Shown: piece by piece, positions 8,776 to 18,315 of the stretch
Position numbering within the stretch: the first letter of the stretch is position 1
How the letters are laid out: the number at the start of each line of letters is the position of its first letter
Assembly (NCBI GenBank): GCA_965250225.1
Contig: CBDFNQ010000029.1
Coordinates: 50,192-114,191, forward strand
Length of the DNA stretch: 64,000 nt
DNA from: CBDEUK01 sp965250225
GTDB lineage: Bacteria; Pseudomonadota; Gammaproteobacteria; Eutrophobiales; Eutrophobiaceae
Direction: 5' to 3'
Position numbers and translations under genes: made by a program
Notes under the pieces: model-generated
Told to the model about the DNA's origin: nothing
What the model saw: only the letters and a program-made list of their open reading frames with translations
Database searches by the model: none

Positions 8776-10635
8776 TTAAAATGAATAGCTTATGTTAATC
8801 CAGAATTGCGGCTCCCGACCATTTCCCACACCTTTATCAACTTCATCACCCGCACCCAGTGCCCAGGCACACAAGAAACGTGAAGCAAATTTTCCCGGCA
8901 AATTAAATTGCAAACCCAGCCCCATACCCTGGTAACTTTTCCAGCCAACCTCGTCAAAACTCGTTGGATCGTTTATTTTTCCCACTGCAACATCGTAATA
9001 GATTGAAAACTGTAGTAATTCTCCCCAATTATAATTATCAAAGGCCTCTTTTTGAGCAAAAAATGGTGCGTCAATAATATATTCTAGTGACAAAAAACCG
9101 GCTTGATCTGCCAGCTCAAAGGACGGTGCAAAGGCCCGGACGCTGTTTGGCCCGCCGATGGAATATTGTCCCTGAGATAAGAGCAAATCGTCACTCCATT
9201 GAAATTCACTCCGGAATAACACTGATTGTGTTGCTGTTAAACTTTGGTAACGCGCAAAACTAGCAAATAACTTTGTAAAGTCACCAGAAACAAATTCACC
9301 TGAACCGCCCTGGCGCCCAGGTTGTTCACCAATAGTCATTTGACTGACATCCTCTGATGACCCAATAGCACCGAAAACACCTTCAAGTCCCTGACTGAGC
9401 TCTAATGACATAAAATTGATTCCACTCATTTGAAATCCATCTTCCCCGGAATTCAAAAAGGGCAGCAGATTGAACGTGTCCGCTGCATCATATTGCAGGG
9501 AGACGTTTAATACGCTTAAGACTTCCTGGCTCTGATCAATTCCAAGACTGGTTACCTCTGATTGACTACGGGTCATGCGTAATGTTGTGGATAAATTTTT
9601 CTGCCGGCTACGAATAAAGGATTTTTCCAGAAAGATACTAATGTCTTCTGAATCACCCTTGATTTGCTGTGACTCAAACACCCCTCCAACACCATAATCG
9701 CTACGGCTCCAACTTGAACCGGCTCGTAAACCAAATGGCAAATATCTTTCATATTCAATAAAGTAGAAAAAACTTTCTTTAGGGTTATAGGTTTGCTGGA
9801 CAATCAGACCAAGACTATCCGCACCACCAAACAGGCTGCTCCAATCCATATCAATTCGACCACGCAAGCGACCGGTTTCCTGGGAGCCATGATTATCCGT
9901 GCGTAATGCAGTCTCAAATCGGTCTTCTTCTTGTACATTGAGAACCAGATCAGCACTCCCCACCAGTTGCCCCGGCTGAAATACCCCATAAACACGTAAA
10001 CCCGGGTAATCCGCCAGCCTGAGTAATGCAGATTCTATCTGCTCCTGCACAATGGGCTGACCAATTAATTCTGAAAATACCTGTTCCAGAACGCGATTGT
10101 CATAGACCTGATTTCCTTCTACCAATATACGATCCAGATGTCCTATGAAGACCTCGATCTCGACCACACCTCCATCAACATCCTGAACCGGGATCACTGC
10201 CTGTGCCAGGATTAAGCCTTTACCACGATAATATCGCGTGACCTTATCAGCCACCTCCTGCAAATGACCAATCGTAAAACCTTCGGGTTTATCCTGACGC
10301 TGAACCTCCAGCAAAGCTTCCACATCACTAACAAAAACTTCCAGATCCAATAAATCTTCTACATTCAATAAACGAAACTGTTGCACCAAAATGCGATCAC
10401 CTTCATCTACCTCAAGCGGTCTATCTATAACAGCAGGAATTTCAACGACATCATCTGTCTCACCATCAGGAACCCGCGAGCGTGTATCCGTTTCTGGTCG
10501 TTGTACGCCAGGTTGGGCAGAATCTGGCAGTCCCGCAACACCGGAATGAACTGCCGTACTCAAGATAGAAAGAGAAATAACCGCCGAAACTGTGAGTGTC
10601 CGTATGAACTTTTTGACGTGACTGGATAAAGACAT
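8776..10635 (-). CDS. TpsB/FhaC-ShlB-type outer-membrane transporter
   Basis: A 619-residue Omp85-superfamily transporter of two-partner secretion systems. A signal peptide (residues 1 to about 31) is followed by a short Pro-rich linker, a POTRA region (about 85-235, including ILVQQFRLLNVEDLLD and RVYGVFQPGQLVGSADLVL) and a C-terminal 16-strand-type beta barrel. The barrel contains the conserved IGGPNSVRAF loop (about residue 490), the VRGY/F-like motif of lid loop L6. The last residues, WINISYSF, end in Phe as barrel proteins do. Known members carry large TpsA exoproteins across the outer membrane. No TpsA is nearby; a repeat protein follows instead, after 242 bases. Confidence 0.9.
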   Translation of the reverse strand: MSLSSHVKKFIRTLTVSAVISLSILSTAVHSGVAGLPDSAQPGVQRPETDTRSRVPDGETDDVVEIPAVIDRPLEVDEGDRILVQQFRLLNVEDLLDLEVFVSDVEALLEVQRQDKPEGFTIGHLQEVADKVTRYYRGKGLILAQAVIPVQDVDGGVVEIEVFIGHLDRILVEGNQVYDNRVLEQVFSELIGQPIVQEQIESALLRLADYPGLRVYGVFQPGQLVGSADLVLNVQEEDRFETALRTDNHGSQETGRLRGRIDMDWSSLFGGADSLGLIVQQTYNPKESFFYFIEYERYLPFGLRAGSSWSRSDYGVGGVFESQQIKGDSEDISIFLEKSFIRSRQKNLSTTLRMTRSQSEVTSLGIDQSQEVLSVLNVSLQYDAADTFNLLPFLNSGEDGFQMSGINFMSLELSQGLEGVFGAIGSSEDVSQMTIGEQPGRQGGSGEFVSGDFTKLFASFARYQSLTATQSVLFRSEFQWSDDLLLSQGQYSIGGPNSVRAFAPSFELADQAGFLSLEYIIDAPFFAQKEAFDNYNWGELLQFSIYYDVAVGKINDPTSFDEVGWKSYQGMGLGLQFNLPGKFASRFLCAWALGAGDEVDKGVGNGREPQFWINISYSF

Positions 10636-10762
10636 GAATTACCGGGTTTCCCTATTATTCTTTCAACAGTAAATTATTGTAGAGTTTCCCCCGTTTTATA
10701 TTCTGCAATAAACAGGCCTGTCCGGATCAAACCATCTGTTCAAATCAATATCACGAACCGGG

Positions 10763-11794
10763 CTAGAGACTGGTGCGGAGCTTCAGGCGCCATTCTTCAA
10801 TTTGTTTATCTGTCAATTCCGAAGGCTGTGCCTTTTGTGCTTGCTCAAATATTGTAAAGCGTAATTTTTCTATAGCCTGTTTTCTCAATACCTCTCGAAT
10901 TCGACCACGAACTTGAGCTAAATCAACGGATTGGGCCGCGACGACAGTCCCGTGCTTCAACAGATGAATACCGTCTTCAGTCTTATAAGGTTGACTCAAT
11001 TCGTTCTCCTGTAAATTCAAAACTCTATCTTTGACAACCGGCGTCAGATCACTGAGAGCCACCAATCCCATATAACCACCGTTTTCTCGGCTTGGGCTGT
11101 GGCTGGAGTATTGTTTCGCCGCTTCAGAAAAATTTAGTTTTTCGTTCATTATTTCAGCACGGATTGTATCCGCCTTGTCCTCAAGCACCCTGATTTCACC
11201 AGCAGAAATATTTTCCTTAAACGGCAGATAAATCTGCCAAAGATGCAGGCGCTCACCAAGGACAAATCTATCCGAGTTTTTCTCGTAGAAATCTTTAACC
11301 AGTTCATCATCCGGATAATCCATCGGCAATTGTTGAGAAACCAACTGATTAATATATGACTCTCGCAGGGTATTTTCTGCCGCTTTTTGCATCAGAAACT
11401 GGGCATTTGGTACAGCATGAATTTGATTGGCCAAAACAACCCGAATGACGGATTTAAATGCTATTTGCTCTTTTACTATTTTTAAGAACACCTCCGGTTC
11501 CACCAGTATTTCCTGACGCTTTTCCTCGGGCAAATTTGCAAAAATCAATCGCAGCTCATCAAGTTCCAAACGACTTGGAATTTCGCCCAACTGGATTGAG
11601 GTACTGACCTGTACATCCGAATTAGTAGCTTGTGTCTCAGGCCCTGGAGCATCAAGTAGATTTTGATCATCAATTTCGTTATCAAAACCCAGCCGGGCTT
11701 TAATCTCATCCAATGAAAATCCCGGGATAAAGTTCATGATGCTAAAAATAACGAGAAGACAGACTGGAATAAGTGTTTTTGCTGATAATTTCAT
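10763..11794 (-). CDS. PpiC/parvulin-type peptidyl-prolyl isomerase, membrane-anchored
   Basis: A 343-residue protein with an N-terminal hydrophobic segment (LIPVCLLVIFSIMNFIPGFS, about 8-27) acting as anchor or signal, a SurA/PrsA-like helical chaperone region, and a parvulin domain near residues 180-290. The domain carries LHLWQIYLPF, FSEAAKQYSSHSP, NGGYMGLV and YKTEDGIHLLKHG, all typical of the fold. Likely periplasmic, helping fold exported proteins. It precedes the TpsB gene by 127 bases on the same strand, as expected for a dedicated chaperone of that export route. Confidence 0.88.
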   Translation of the reverse strand: MKLSAKTLIPVCLLVIFSIMNFIPGFSLDEIKARLGFDNEIDDQNLLDAPGPETQATNSDVQVSTSIQLGEIPSRLELDELRLIFANLPEEKRQEILVEPEVFLKIVKEQIAFKSVIRVVLANQIHAVPNAQFLMQKAAENTLRESYINQLVSQQLPMDYPDDELVKDFYEKNSDRFVLGERLHLWQIYLPFKENISAGEIRVLEDKADTIRAEIMNEKLNFSEAAKQYSSHSPSRENGGYMGLVALSDLTPVVKDRVLNLQENELSQPYKTEDGIHLLKHGTVVAAQSVDLAQVRGRIREVLRKQAIEKLRFTIFEQAQKAQPSELTDKQIEEWRLKLRTSL

Positions 11795-12149
11795 GGTTTT
11801 TTACATTGATTTAGTCAGGTCGAAAAAATGTTAACAAAGAAATACTAGAATCGAAATCACCCTATAGCAGGACAATATGCTGAACAATAGCACTGACTTG
11901 CTAAATTTTCGCGACTTCTGGTAAATCCTGTGATCCGGGTCAAAAGAACCATTTTACTGGCGGGAAAGCTCAATATCGTTATAATGTCTTTAATGTAATG
12001 TTTTGTTATTATTAACAATAGTGAATTTATTTTTGTTGATGTATGGGGATATTGATGCAAAAGTCCAAGCGGTTTTCAAACAAGATTCTTAACATAGCAA
12101 AACAGCTCACCACTGAAACGAAACCCTGGTTCCTGTATTTAATTTAAAA
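11795..12149. other. Divergent intergenic region
   Basis: This 355-bp AT-rich region separates the leftward PPIase/TpsB/repeat-protein genes from the rightward cyclase-phosphatase-kinase genes and must hold promoters for both. I see no gene, no clear -10/-35 pair I would defend, and no strong palindrome. Confidence 0.5.
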
Positions 12150-13145
12150 ATGGCTCCAAAAACTTCCAGCCTTGCAATCTTGTTTGCCGATATTAGTGGC
12201 AGTACCGAGCTATTCGAACAAGCTGGAGATGCTGCAGCACAAGAAACAATCACCAATTGCCTAGAGCTACTCGGAAGCATAACAAAAAATTACAATGGCA
12301 ATGTTATCAAAACCATTGGCGATGAGATCATGTGTACTTTCAAAACAATCGACGACGCGGCACGTGCTGCCTCTGAAATGCACCAGACACTCGAATATGG
12401 TCACGCCGATCTTTCCTTGACTAAGGCCCACCAAACGCTCTCCGAAGAAGTTGACTACAAGCAACTTATGAATGAGAAACTGGATGATGTCGGTTCAATC
12501 AAAGTCAGGATCGGGATGCATTATGGCCCGGCTATTATGGATGGGGGCGATGTCTATGGTGATGCAGTCAATATTGCTGCACGAATGACAGCTCAGGCTA
12601 AAGCCAGCCAAACACTGACAACTCAGGCAACCCGTGCCGGACTTGATCGCATACTCCGAATCAGTACACGTTTTATTGATCGTGCGCCTATCAAAGGCAA
12701 AAAAGAAGAAATTAATATTTTTGAAATACTCTGGGAAGGCGATGAATTAACCAGTGCAATCACTGTGAGCCCTTTGTTATCAACGACAGTACCACCGACG
12801 GTAAAATCAAGAGGACAGGAAGCGGAATTAACTCTCACCTATCACGACAAACAGCTCTTGCTTAATAAACAACGTTCTTCTGTGGTCCTAGGCCGTAGTA
12901 ATCGCTGTGATATTACCGTCAATGAAAAACTGGCTTCGCGTCAACACGTTCAAATTGAACTTCGCCGTGACAAATTTATTATCACGGATCAAAGCACCAA
13001 CGGTACCTATGTCCACATACAGGACAGTAATGAATCGTTTTTGAAACGTGAAGAAACACCTTTACTGGGTAGTGGGAAAATCAGTCTTGGACGTGCATTC
13101 AAAGATAACCCCAAAGAGATCATTAGATTCAGCTTTAAAAACTAG
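12150..13145 (+). CDS. Class III adenylate/guanylate cyclase fused to FHA domain
   Basis: A 331-residue cytosolic fusion. Residues 5-195 are a class III nucleotide cyclase: metal-binding Asp14 (FADISGST) and Asp58 (KTIGDEIM), and the transition-state pair Asn141/Arg145 in VNIAARM. Residues 225-325 are an FHA domain with GRS (248-250), SRQH (263-266) and TNGT (283-286), the residues that bind phosphothreonine. Predicted role: make cAMP or cGMP under control of a phosphorylated partner. The PP2C phosphatase and Ser/Thr kinase follow on the same strand, so the kinase or its substrate is the likely FHA ligand. ATP versus GTP preference cannot be read safely. Confidence 0.92.
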   Translation: MAPKTSSLAILFADISGSTELFEQAGDAAAQETITNCLELLGSITKNYNGNVIKTIGDEIMCTFKTIDDAARAASEMHQTLEYGHADLSLTKAHQTLSEEVDYKQLMNEKLDDVGSIKVRIGMHYGPAIMDGGDVYGDAVNIAARMTAQAKASQTLTTQATRAGLDRILRISTRFIDRAPIKGKKEEINIFEILWEGDELTSAITVSPLLSTTVPPTVKSRGQEAELTLTYHDKQLLLNKQRSSVVLGRSNRCDITVNEKLASRQHVQIELRRDKFIITDQSTNGTYVHIQDSNESFLKREETPLLGSGKISLGRAFKDNPKEIIRFSFKN

Positions 13146-13221
13146 ATTAGTGAACAGAGCAATAAACTGAACGAACAGACATATCTGCCTGCAAATTTAC
13201 ATTCGTTATATTCCATAACCC

Positions 13222-13968
13222 ATGACAACAACAAATAAAAAAAAGAACGAATTGAGCTGGACATCCTATGGCCTGACAAATGTGGGTAAAGTCAGGGCAT
13301 TGAACGAAGATGCCTTGTTGGAACGATCTGAAATGGGCCTTTGGGTTGTTGCTGATGGTATGGGCGGCCATGATTCCGGAGACATGGCCAGCAGTATGAT
13401 CGTCAATGATCTGAAAAAAATTCATGAAGGCCTTAAGCTCAACCGAATTGTCGATGACATAGAAGATAAGTTGATTGGTGTTAACAAAAAATTACGTGAA
13501 AAATCACGCAAATCAAGACGAAAATCAACCATAGGTAGTACTGCGGTGATTTTGGTTGCTTACGAAAACTATTGCGTCTACCTTTGGGTTGGTGATAGTC
13601 GGCTCTACCGTTTAAATAATAAATCTCTTCAACAACTCACACGTGATCATTCTCAAATACAAATCTATCTTGATAATGATTTGATCACTGAAGAAGAAGC
13701 CGCCGTTCATCCGCATCGAAACATGATCACTCGCGCAGTCGGAGCGATGGAGGAACTATATGTCGATATTGATATTCAATTAACCAGTAAAAATGACCGC
13801 TTTCTTCTCTGCAGCGACGGTTTAACCAGACATCTTTCTGATACTGAAATAGAACAAATAATGAATAATAACGAATGTATTGAAAAAACCTGCAATACTC
13901 TTATTGATGAAGTCTTGCAAAGAGGTGCAGAAGATAACGTGACAGCAATAGTGGTCGACGTGAACTAG
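13222..13968 (+). CDS. PP2C-family Ser/Thr protein phosphatase
   Basis: A 248-residue bacterial PP2C (PppA/Stp1 type). It has the metal-ligand motifs in order: RALNEDALL (about 20-28), VVADGMGGHDSGDMAS (about 41-56), GSTAVILV (about 100), WVGDSRLYRL (about 117), LLCSDGLTRHL (about 195) and EDNVTAIVVDV at the C-terminus. It should reverse phosphorylation by the neighbouring kinase in the cytosol. It follows the cyclase-FHA gene by 76 bases and precedes the kinase by 55, forming a kinase/phosphatase/FHA trio like the threonine-phosphorylation switches of type VI secretion, though no T6SS genes are in the window. Confidence 0.94.
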   Translation: MTTTNKKKNELSWTSYGLTNVGKVRALNEDALLERSEMGLWVVADGMGGHDSGDMASSMIVNDLKKIHEGLKLNRIVDDIEDKLIGVNKKLREKSRKSRRKSTIGSTAVILVAYENYCVYLWVGDSRLYRLNNKSLQQLTRDHSQIQIYLDNDLITEEEAAVHPHRNMITRAVGAMEELYVDIDIQLTSKNDRFLLCSDGLTRHLSDTEIEQIMNNNECIEKTCNTLIDEVLQRGAEDNVTAIVVDVN

Positions 13969-14023
13969 TTTCATAGAGTTATATTAAATTGCCTACTCAT
14001 GAATTAATTTTTGTTGAATAACC

Positions 14024-17000
14024 TTGGCCAATTTCAAAACAGCACTTGAAGCGCTTGGGGCACGACAGATCAGTCTTGAAGCAATCAGTCAACAACTCAG
14101 TGGAATTCTCGGGAAAACACCTGATTATTCTCACCACCTTCTCTCACTTCTAATTGAAGCGAAAGAATCTAACATCCTTGATGAAGAACTCTATCAACAT
14201 CTAAATACTATTATTGAACCTTACCTGCTGGATTCACACCCGATCAATATAAGTGAAAATCCTGTCAGATATGATTTTATAAATATTGAACATAATTATT
14301 CTGGCGATGAAATAACAACCGGCACAATTATAAAACAACGATTTAAATTACTGGAAATACTTGGCATTGGTGGTATGGGGCGAGTGTTTAGAGGTATTGA
14401 TTTACTCAAACAGGAAGCACGCGACAAAAACCCATATGTCGCAATTAAGCTCCTGAATGAAGATTTTAAAACTCATCCCAAAGCCTTTATTTCCCTACAA
14501 CGTGAATCGAGTCGACAACAAAAGCTAGCGCACCCAAATATTGCAACTGTATATGATTTTGACCGTGTCGGTGGTCCTGGTTCCCCCGTTTTCATTACAA
14601 TGGAATTGCTGGAAGGACAAACGTTAAACACGTTCATTAAAACAAAATTACGACGGCGTGGCGGATTATCTTTTAATGAGTCTTTTAAAATCATCAAACA
14701 ATTGGCCTCTGCATTATCGTACGCACATGAAAGAGGTATTGTTCACTCTGACTTCAAACCAGGCAACGCATTTATATGCAATGACGGCACGGTAAAAACA
14801 CTGGATTTTGGTATCGCCAGAGCAGTTAAAAACCCACTAACTGGCGAAGCTGAAAAAACGTTATTTGACCCAAGAAATCTAGGGGCATATACGCCGGCCT
14901 ATGCATCGCTTGAGATGTTACTTGGCAAAGCACCTGATACCCGTGATGACATATACGCACTTGGCTGTGTCTCCTATGAAATCTTAACTGGCAGACACCC
15001 TTTCAATAAAATGCCTGCCACAGAAGTTAAGGAAAAAGAACTCATCCCTGAATCTGTTAGAGACTTAAAACGCAAACAGAATATAACGCTTCGTAGCGCA
15101 CTTGCCTGTGAACGTGAAGATCGCTGTCAAACAGTAGAAAAATTTATTACCGATCTAGAAGCAAAATATATCTGGTACAAAAGCAAGGCAACCATTGCAG
15201 CTATTTTTGCAATGATGATCGGGGTCAGTTTATTTTCACCAATTCAAAATCATCTACAAGAAAAAAAAATAAATGCCATTACTTCTGGCATTAATACTGG
15301 CAAGCCTGGAATTATTCAAAAAAAATTAATAGAGCTCGGTAGACTCAAACAGGCAAATCAATTGATTATCGCCACTAATGCCAAATCAGCGATACAAAAT
15401 TATTTTAGCAATGAAATTAACAAACTAACCAATATTAATAGCGACACATACCATTTCCCTGAAGCAACAAAACTCCTGATATCCATTGAAGAGATGTATC
15501 CGGATTCCAGTTTCCTTGAGCAACAACAACAGCAGGTTAAAATAAATCAGAATGAACTACTCAGTCAGCTCTATGCACAACTGACCGAGAGCATAAAAGA
15601 TCGGGAAACCATTCATGAAGCAGAAACAATATTAACTAATTTACGCGATCGAATCGATCCGCAACATCCTCTGCTTGAAGATCCTTCCATTGCGAATGCT
15701 TTTCTTTCATACGCAGGCGAGGCACTTGAGAAAGAAAATATAGGGCAGGCTGCAGAAATGCTTGCCAAGGGACTCAATGTCTTTCCAAACGACCTCCGTC
15801 TGCAAGACATGAATAATCAAATCAACAAACATTTCAAAATTCAATCGCTACATCAGTCTCTCGGATTTTTGACGAAGCCAGGATATGCTTTACACGATTA
15901 TAAAGATAAACAGGCAGACATCCATAATCTCGCCATACTAAATTTCGACGACATTTTGCTTGGGAACCTGGCCTATGATGTACAACAATTATCTAAAATT
16001 GAATTATTGAAAATCTCAGAAACAGGGAATAGTGACGATGCTAAAGTGTTCGCAAAAAAATATTCTAAACTGCTGAATAGCCTCAGACTGGAGAATGAAC
16101 TCATACAAATAAAACTGGCTCACCTGAGTGGAGAAGACTACATCCATGCCATTCAATCAATCATAGAAGAAAACACAAGTGAGGTAGAGAAATTAATTTC
16201 AGCTCCGATGATAAACGATTTTAACTGGAATTTTCGTCTGGATAATAAATTGCACATACTCGAAAGTTTGTCCGGAGAACCCGTTACCCAACCTGTATTG
16301 GCACCTATGCTTGATAAATTAGCCGAGCTCTATGTAATAGCTGCAAATGAAACTTTGTCTGAGAATCGCTTTGACACAGCAAAGCAATATATTCAAAAAG
16401 CAGAACAATATTCACCACAAAATAATTCAGTTATTAAAACACATGATGCCATTGACCAAATGGCTACTGAACATAAAAAAGAATTAAAAATATCTACATT
16501 AAAAAATGAATTTGAGGCACTAACACAAGCCAATAAAACAGCATTTGCAAAGATCTTGTTTTACGAACTGAAATTGATTATACCAGCTGATAATTTTTAT
16601 ATCACAACCATTGCACCAAAACGATTATCAGAATCACTGGATATTATTGCCAAACAAGCAGCTGAATCAGGACGTTTATATGAAGCACTGAACTTGGCAA
16701 GAGAAGGACTTGAGTTATACCCATTAAATCAAAATCTGAAAACAAACTTTAATGAATACCTTCTTGAAACTAATGTAATGGATATATCTAACGAATTAAA
16801 TAATAACATTAGCTTTAACATCGATACGATAAGACACAAATTTAGAGAAATAGAAACTATTAATCCCGGCCGTTATCTGGAACTAAGACAATCAATCATT
16901 GATAAACTGATAGAACGCATCAATTCGATTAAAGAAAAAGACATCAATCAGTCTGTCATTTTGGCACAAAATGCCGAGAGTCTGTTTCCTGACACAGAAA

Positions 17001-18112
17001 TTACTCAATTGTTACAAACACTCAAGCCACAACCGTGGCCAGAAAAGGAATACGGCGATGAGATCCTTGCAGTAGGGCGATATACTGAAGCCCTGGAAAT
17101 CGAACAAAACGCCAGAAAAGCATTTGCTAATCATCCGAACTTTATATTGTTTTCCAACAGACTAAAGTCTGAAATCACTACAGCCGATGAATTATTCAAT
17201 GAATTTCTTGCCACTAAAAAAAATGCAGGTGACAATTATCAAAAATTGTTAGAAACGGAACCATATTTAGTACAGGCACAGTCTAAATGGACAGACAACC
17301 CGAAATATGAACAGGCTGCGATTGATCTGGAAAAATTAATTACCTCGAACAAACCATTAATTCAACCCGAGGTGTTACAACACGAATCAACAGATTTCAT
17401 CGCAGCAGAAAAAGAAACACAATTAGTATGGAAAAATAACAGTACACATGAATGGCAACCTGTTTCAAGTGGGCGTGAATGTGAAAGTCAATATGCCTCC
17501 TATGGTAAACGAGCGAAGGCTATATGCTTTGACCTGGTTAATGATAACTGGAGAGGCCCTCTGATGGTCGTGATTCCTCCAGGCACAAATATTCAACAAA
17601 TCTTTGCTATCAGTAAATATGAAATTTCTGTAAATGACTACAGCAAATACTGCGTTATCAGTGCTAAATGCAAACCATTAACCGATGGTCTTAAACAAGA
17701 TGACCCCATGAGAAATATCAGTTTTCAACAAGCCACCGATTATGCCCGATGGTTATCTCAACGTACCGGAAAAAAATATCGTATACCGACCTCTATTGAA
17801 TGGGAACACGCAGCGTTTGCCGCTGGTCAACAGCCAGAGATGTATTTCAACTGCCGCCTAGCCTTTGGTAATAAACTGGTTAGAGGAGCAGATATCGTCA
17901 GTATCAAATCAGGCAAATCAAACGGTTGGGGATTAAAAAACCACATAGGAAATGTGCAGGAATGGGTGCTTGATGATTCAAAAAAACTCCAGGCTAGAGG
18001 TGGTGCATTTTCCGATACTCACTCAAAATGTACTATCTCTCTTACCCGACTACACAATGGTGAAGCCGATGAAATAACCGGTTTTCGCTTAATTCTTGAA
18101 GACATCCAATGA
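14024..18112 (+). CDS. Transmembrane Ser/Thr kinase with helical-repeat region and FGE/SUMF1-like domain
   Basis: A 1,362-residue protein. The start is a TTG at 14024; a stop lies three codons upstream and no ATG is available before the kinase domain. Kinase domain about 105-380: Gly loop GIGGMGRVF (about 113), VAIKLL lysine, catalytic loop HSDFKPGN with Asp243, DFG at 261-263. The usual Arg of HRD is Ser242, so it is a non-RD kinase. One membrane helix (about 388-405) is followed by roughly 750 residues of helical, TPR-like repeats, presumably periplasmic. A formylglycine-generating-enzyme/SUMF1-like domain covers about 1175-1360 (ISKYEISVNDY, RIPTSIEWEHAAFA, HIGNVQEWVLD, GFRLI). Such C-terminal domains are usually binding or sensory modules. 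Neighbours suggest it drives the FHA and PP2C proteins. Confidence 0.93.
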   Translation: MANFKTALEALGARQISLEAISQQLSGILGKTPDYSHHLLSLLIEAKESNILDEELYQHLNTIIEPYLLDSHPINISENPVRYDFINIEHNYSGDEITTGTIIKQRFKLLEILGIGGMGRVFRGIDLLKQEARDKNPYVAIKLLNEDFKTHPKAFISLQRESSRQQKLAHPNIATVYDFDRVGGPGSPVFITMELLEGQTLNTFIKTKLRRRGGLSFNESFKIIKQLASALSYAHERGIVHSDFKPGNAFICNDGTVKTLDFGIARAVKNPLTGEAEKTLFDPRNLGAYTPAYASLEMLLGKAPDTRDDIYALGCVSYEILTGRHPFNKMPATEVKEKELIPESVRDLKRKQNITLRSALACEREDRCQTVEKFITDLEAKYIWYKSKATIAAIFAMMIGVSLFSPIQNHLQEKKINAITSGINTGKPGIIQKKLIELGRLKQANQLIIATNAKSAIQNYFSNEINKLTNINSDTYHFPEATKLLISIEEMYPDSSFLEQQQQQVKINQNELLSQLYAQLTESIKDRETIHEAETILTNLRDRIDPQHPLLEDPSIANAFLSYAGEALEKENIGQAAEMLAKGLNVFPNDLRLQDMNNQINKHFKIQSLHQSLGFLTKPGYALHDYKDKQADIHNLAILNFDDILLGNLAYDVQQLSKIELLKISETGNSDDAKVFAKKYSKLLNSLRLENELIQIKLAHLSGEDYIHAIQSIIEENTSEVEKLISAPMINDFNWNFRLDNKLHILESLSGEPVTQPVLAPMLDKLAELYVIAANETLSENRFDTAKQYIQKAEQYSPQNNSVIKTHDAIDQMATEHKKELKISTLKNEFEALTQANKTAFAKILFYELKLIIPADNFYITTIAPKRLSESLDIIAKQAAESGRLYEALNLAREGLELYPLNQNLKTNFNEYLLETNVMDISNELNNNISFNIDTIRHKFREIETINPGRYLELRQSIIDKLIERINSIKEKDINQSVILAQNAESLFPDTEITQLLQTLKPQPWPEKEYGDEILAVGRYTEALEIEQNARKAFANHPNFILFSNRLKSEITTADELFNEFLATKKNAGDNYQKLLETEPYLVQAQSKWTDNPKYEQAAIDLEKLITSNKPLIQPEVLQHESTDFIAAEKETQLVWKNNSTHEWQPVSSGRECESQYASYGKRAKAICFDLVNDNWRGPLMVVIPPGTNIQQIFAISKYEISVNDYSKYCVISAKCKPLTDGLKQDDPMRNISFQQATDYARWLSQRTGKKYRIPTSIEWEHAAFAAGQQPEMYFNCRLAFGNKLVRGADIVSIKSGKSNGWGLKNHIGNVQEWVLDDSKKLQARGGAFSDTHSKCTISLTRLHNGEADEITGFRLILEDIQ

Positions 18113-18125
18113 GCGGCATTATTTT

Positions 18126-18281
18126 ATGGACTCATTGAATCAATTAGCAAAACAATACGCAGAAGGTACACTTGAATATAGTGAATATAAGCGTAAACGA
18201 ACTGTACTTCTAAAAAACATTGAATGTGGCAAGAGGAAACTCAAAAATCATCAAGCCTCAGCCACAAAGAAAAATAATTAA
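18126..18281 (+). CDS. Small basic protein, SHOCT-like helix pair
   Basis: A 51-residue frame starting at ATG 18126, 14 bases after the kinase stop. An in-frame ATG at 18096 would overlap the kinase gene and is less likely. The sequence MDSLNQLAKQYAEGTLEYSEYKRKR resembles the short C-terminal oligomerisation motif (a helix, a Gly turn, then YxxxR) often found next to signalling proteins. The tail is Lys/Asn-rich. No catalytic function is apparent. Its position inside the signalling run suggests co-transcription with the kinase. Confidence 0.55.
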   Translation: MDSLNQLAKQYAEGTLEYSEYKRKRTVLLKNIECGKRKLKNHQASATKKNN

Positions 18282-18315
18282 TATTGAAAAAAACAATTCA
18301 TTCTCTGAGGAAAAT

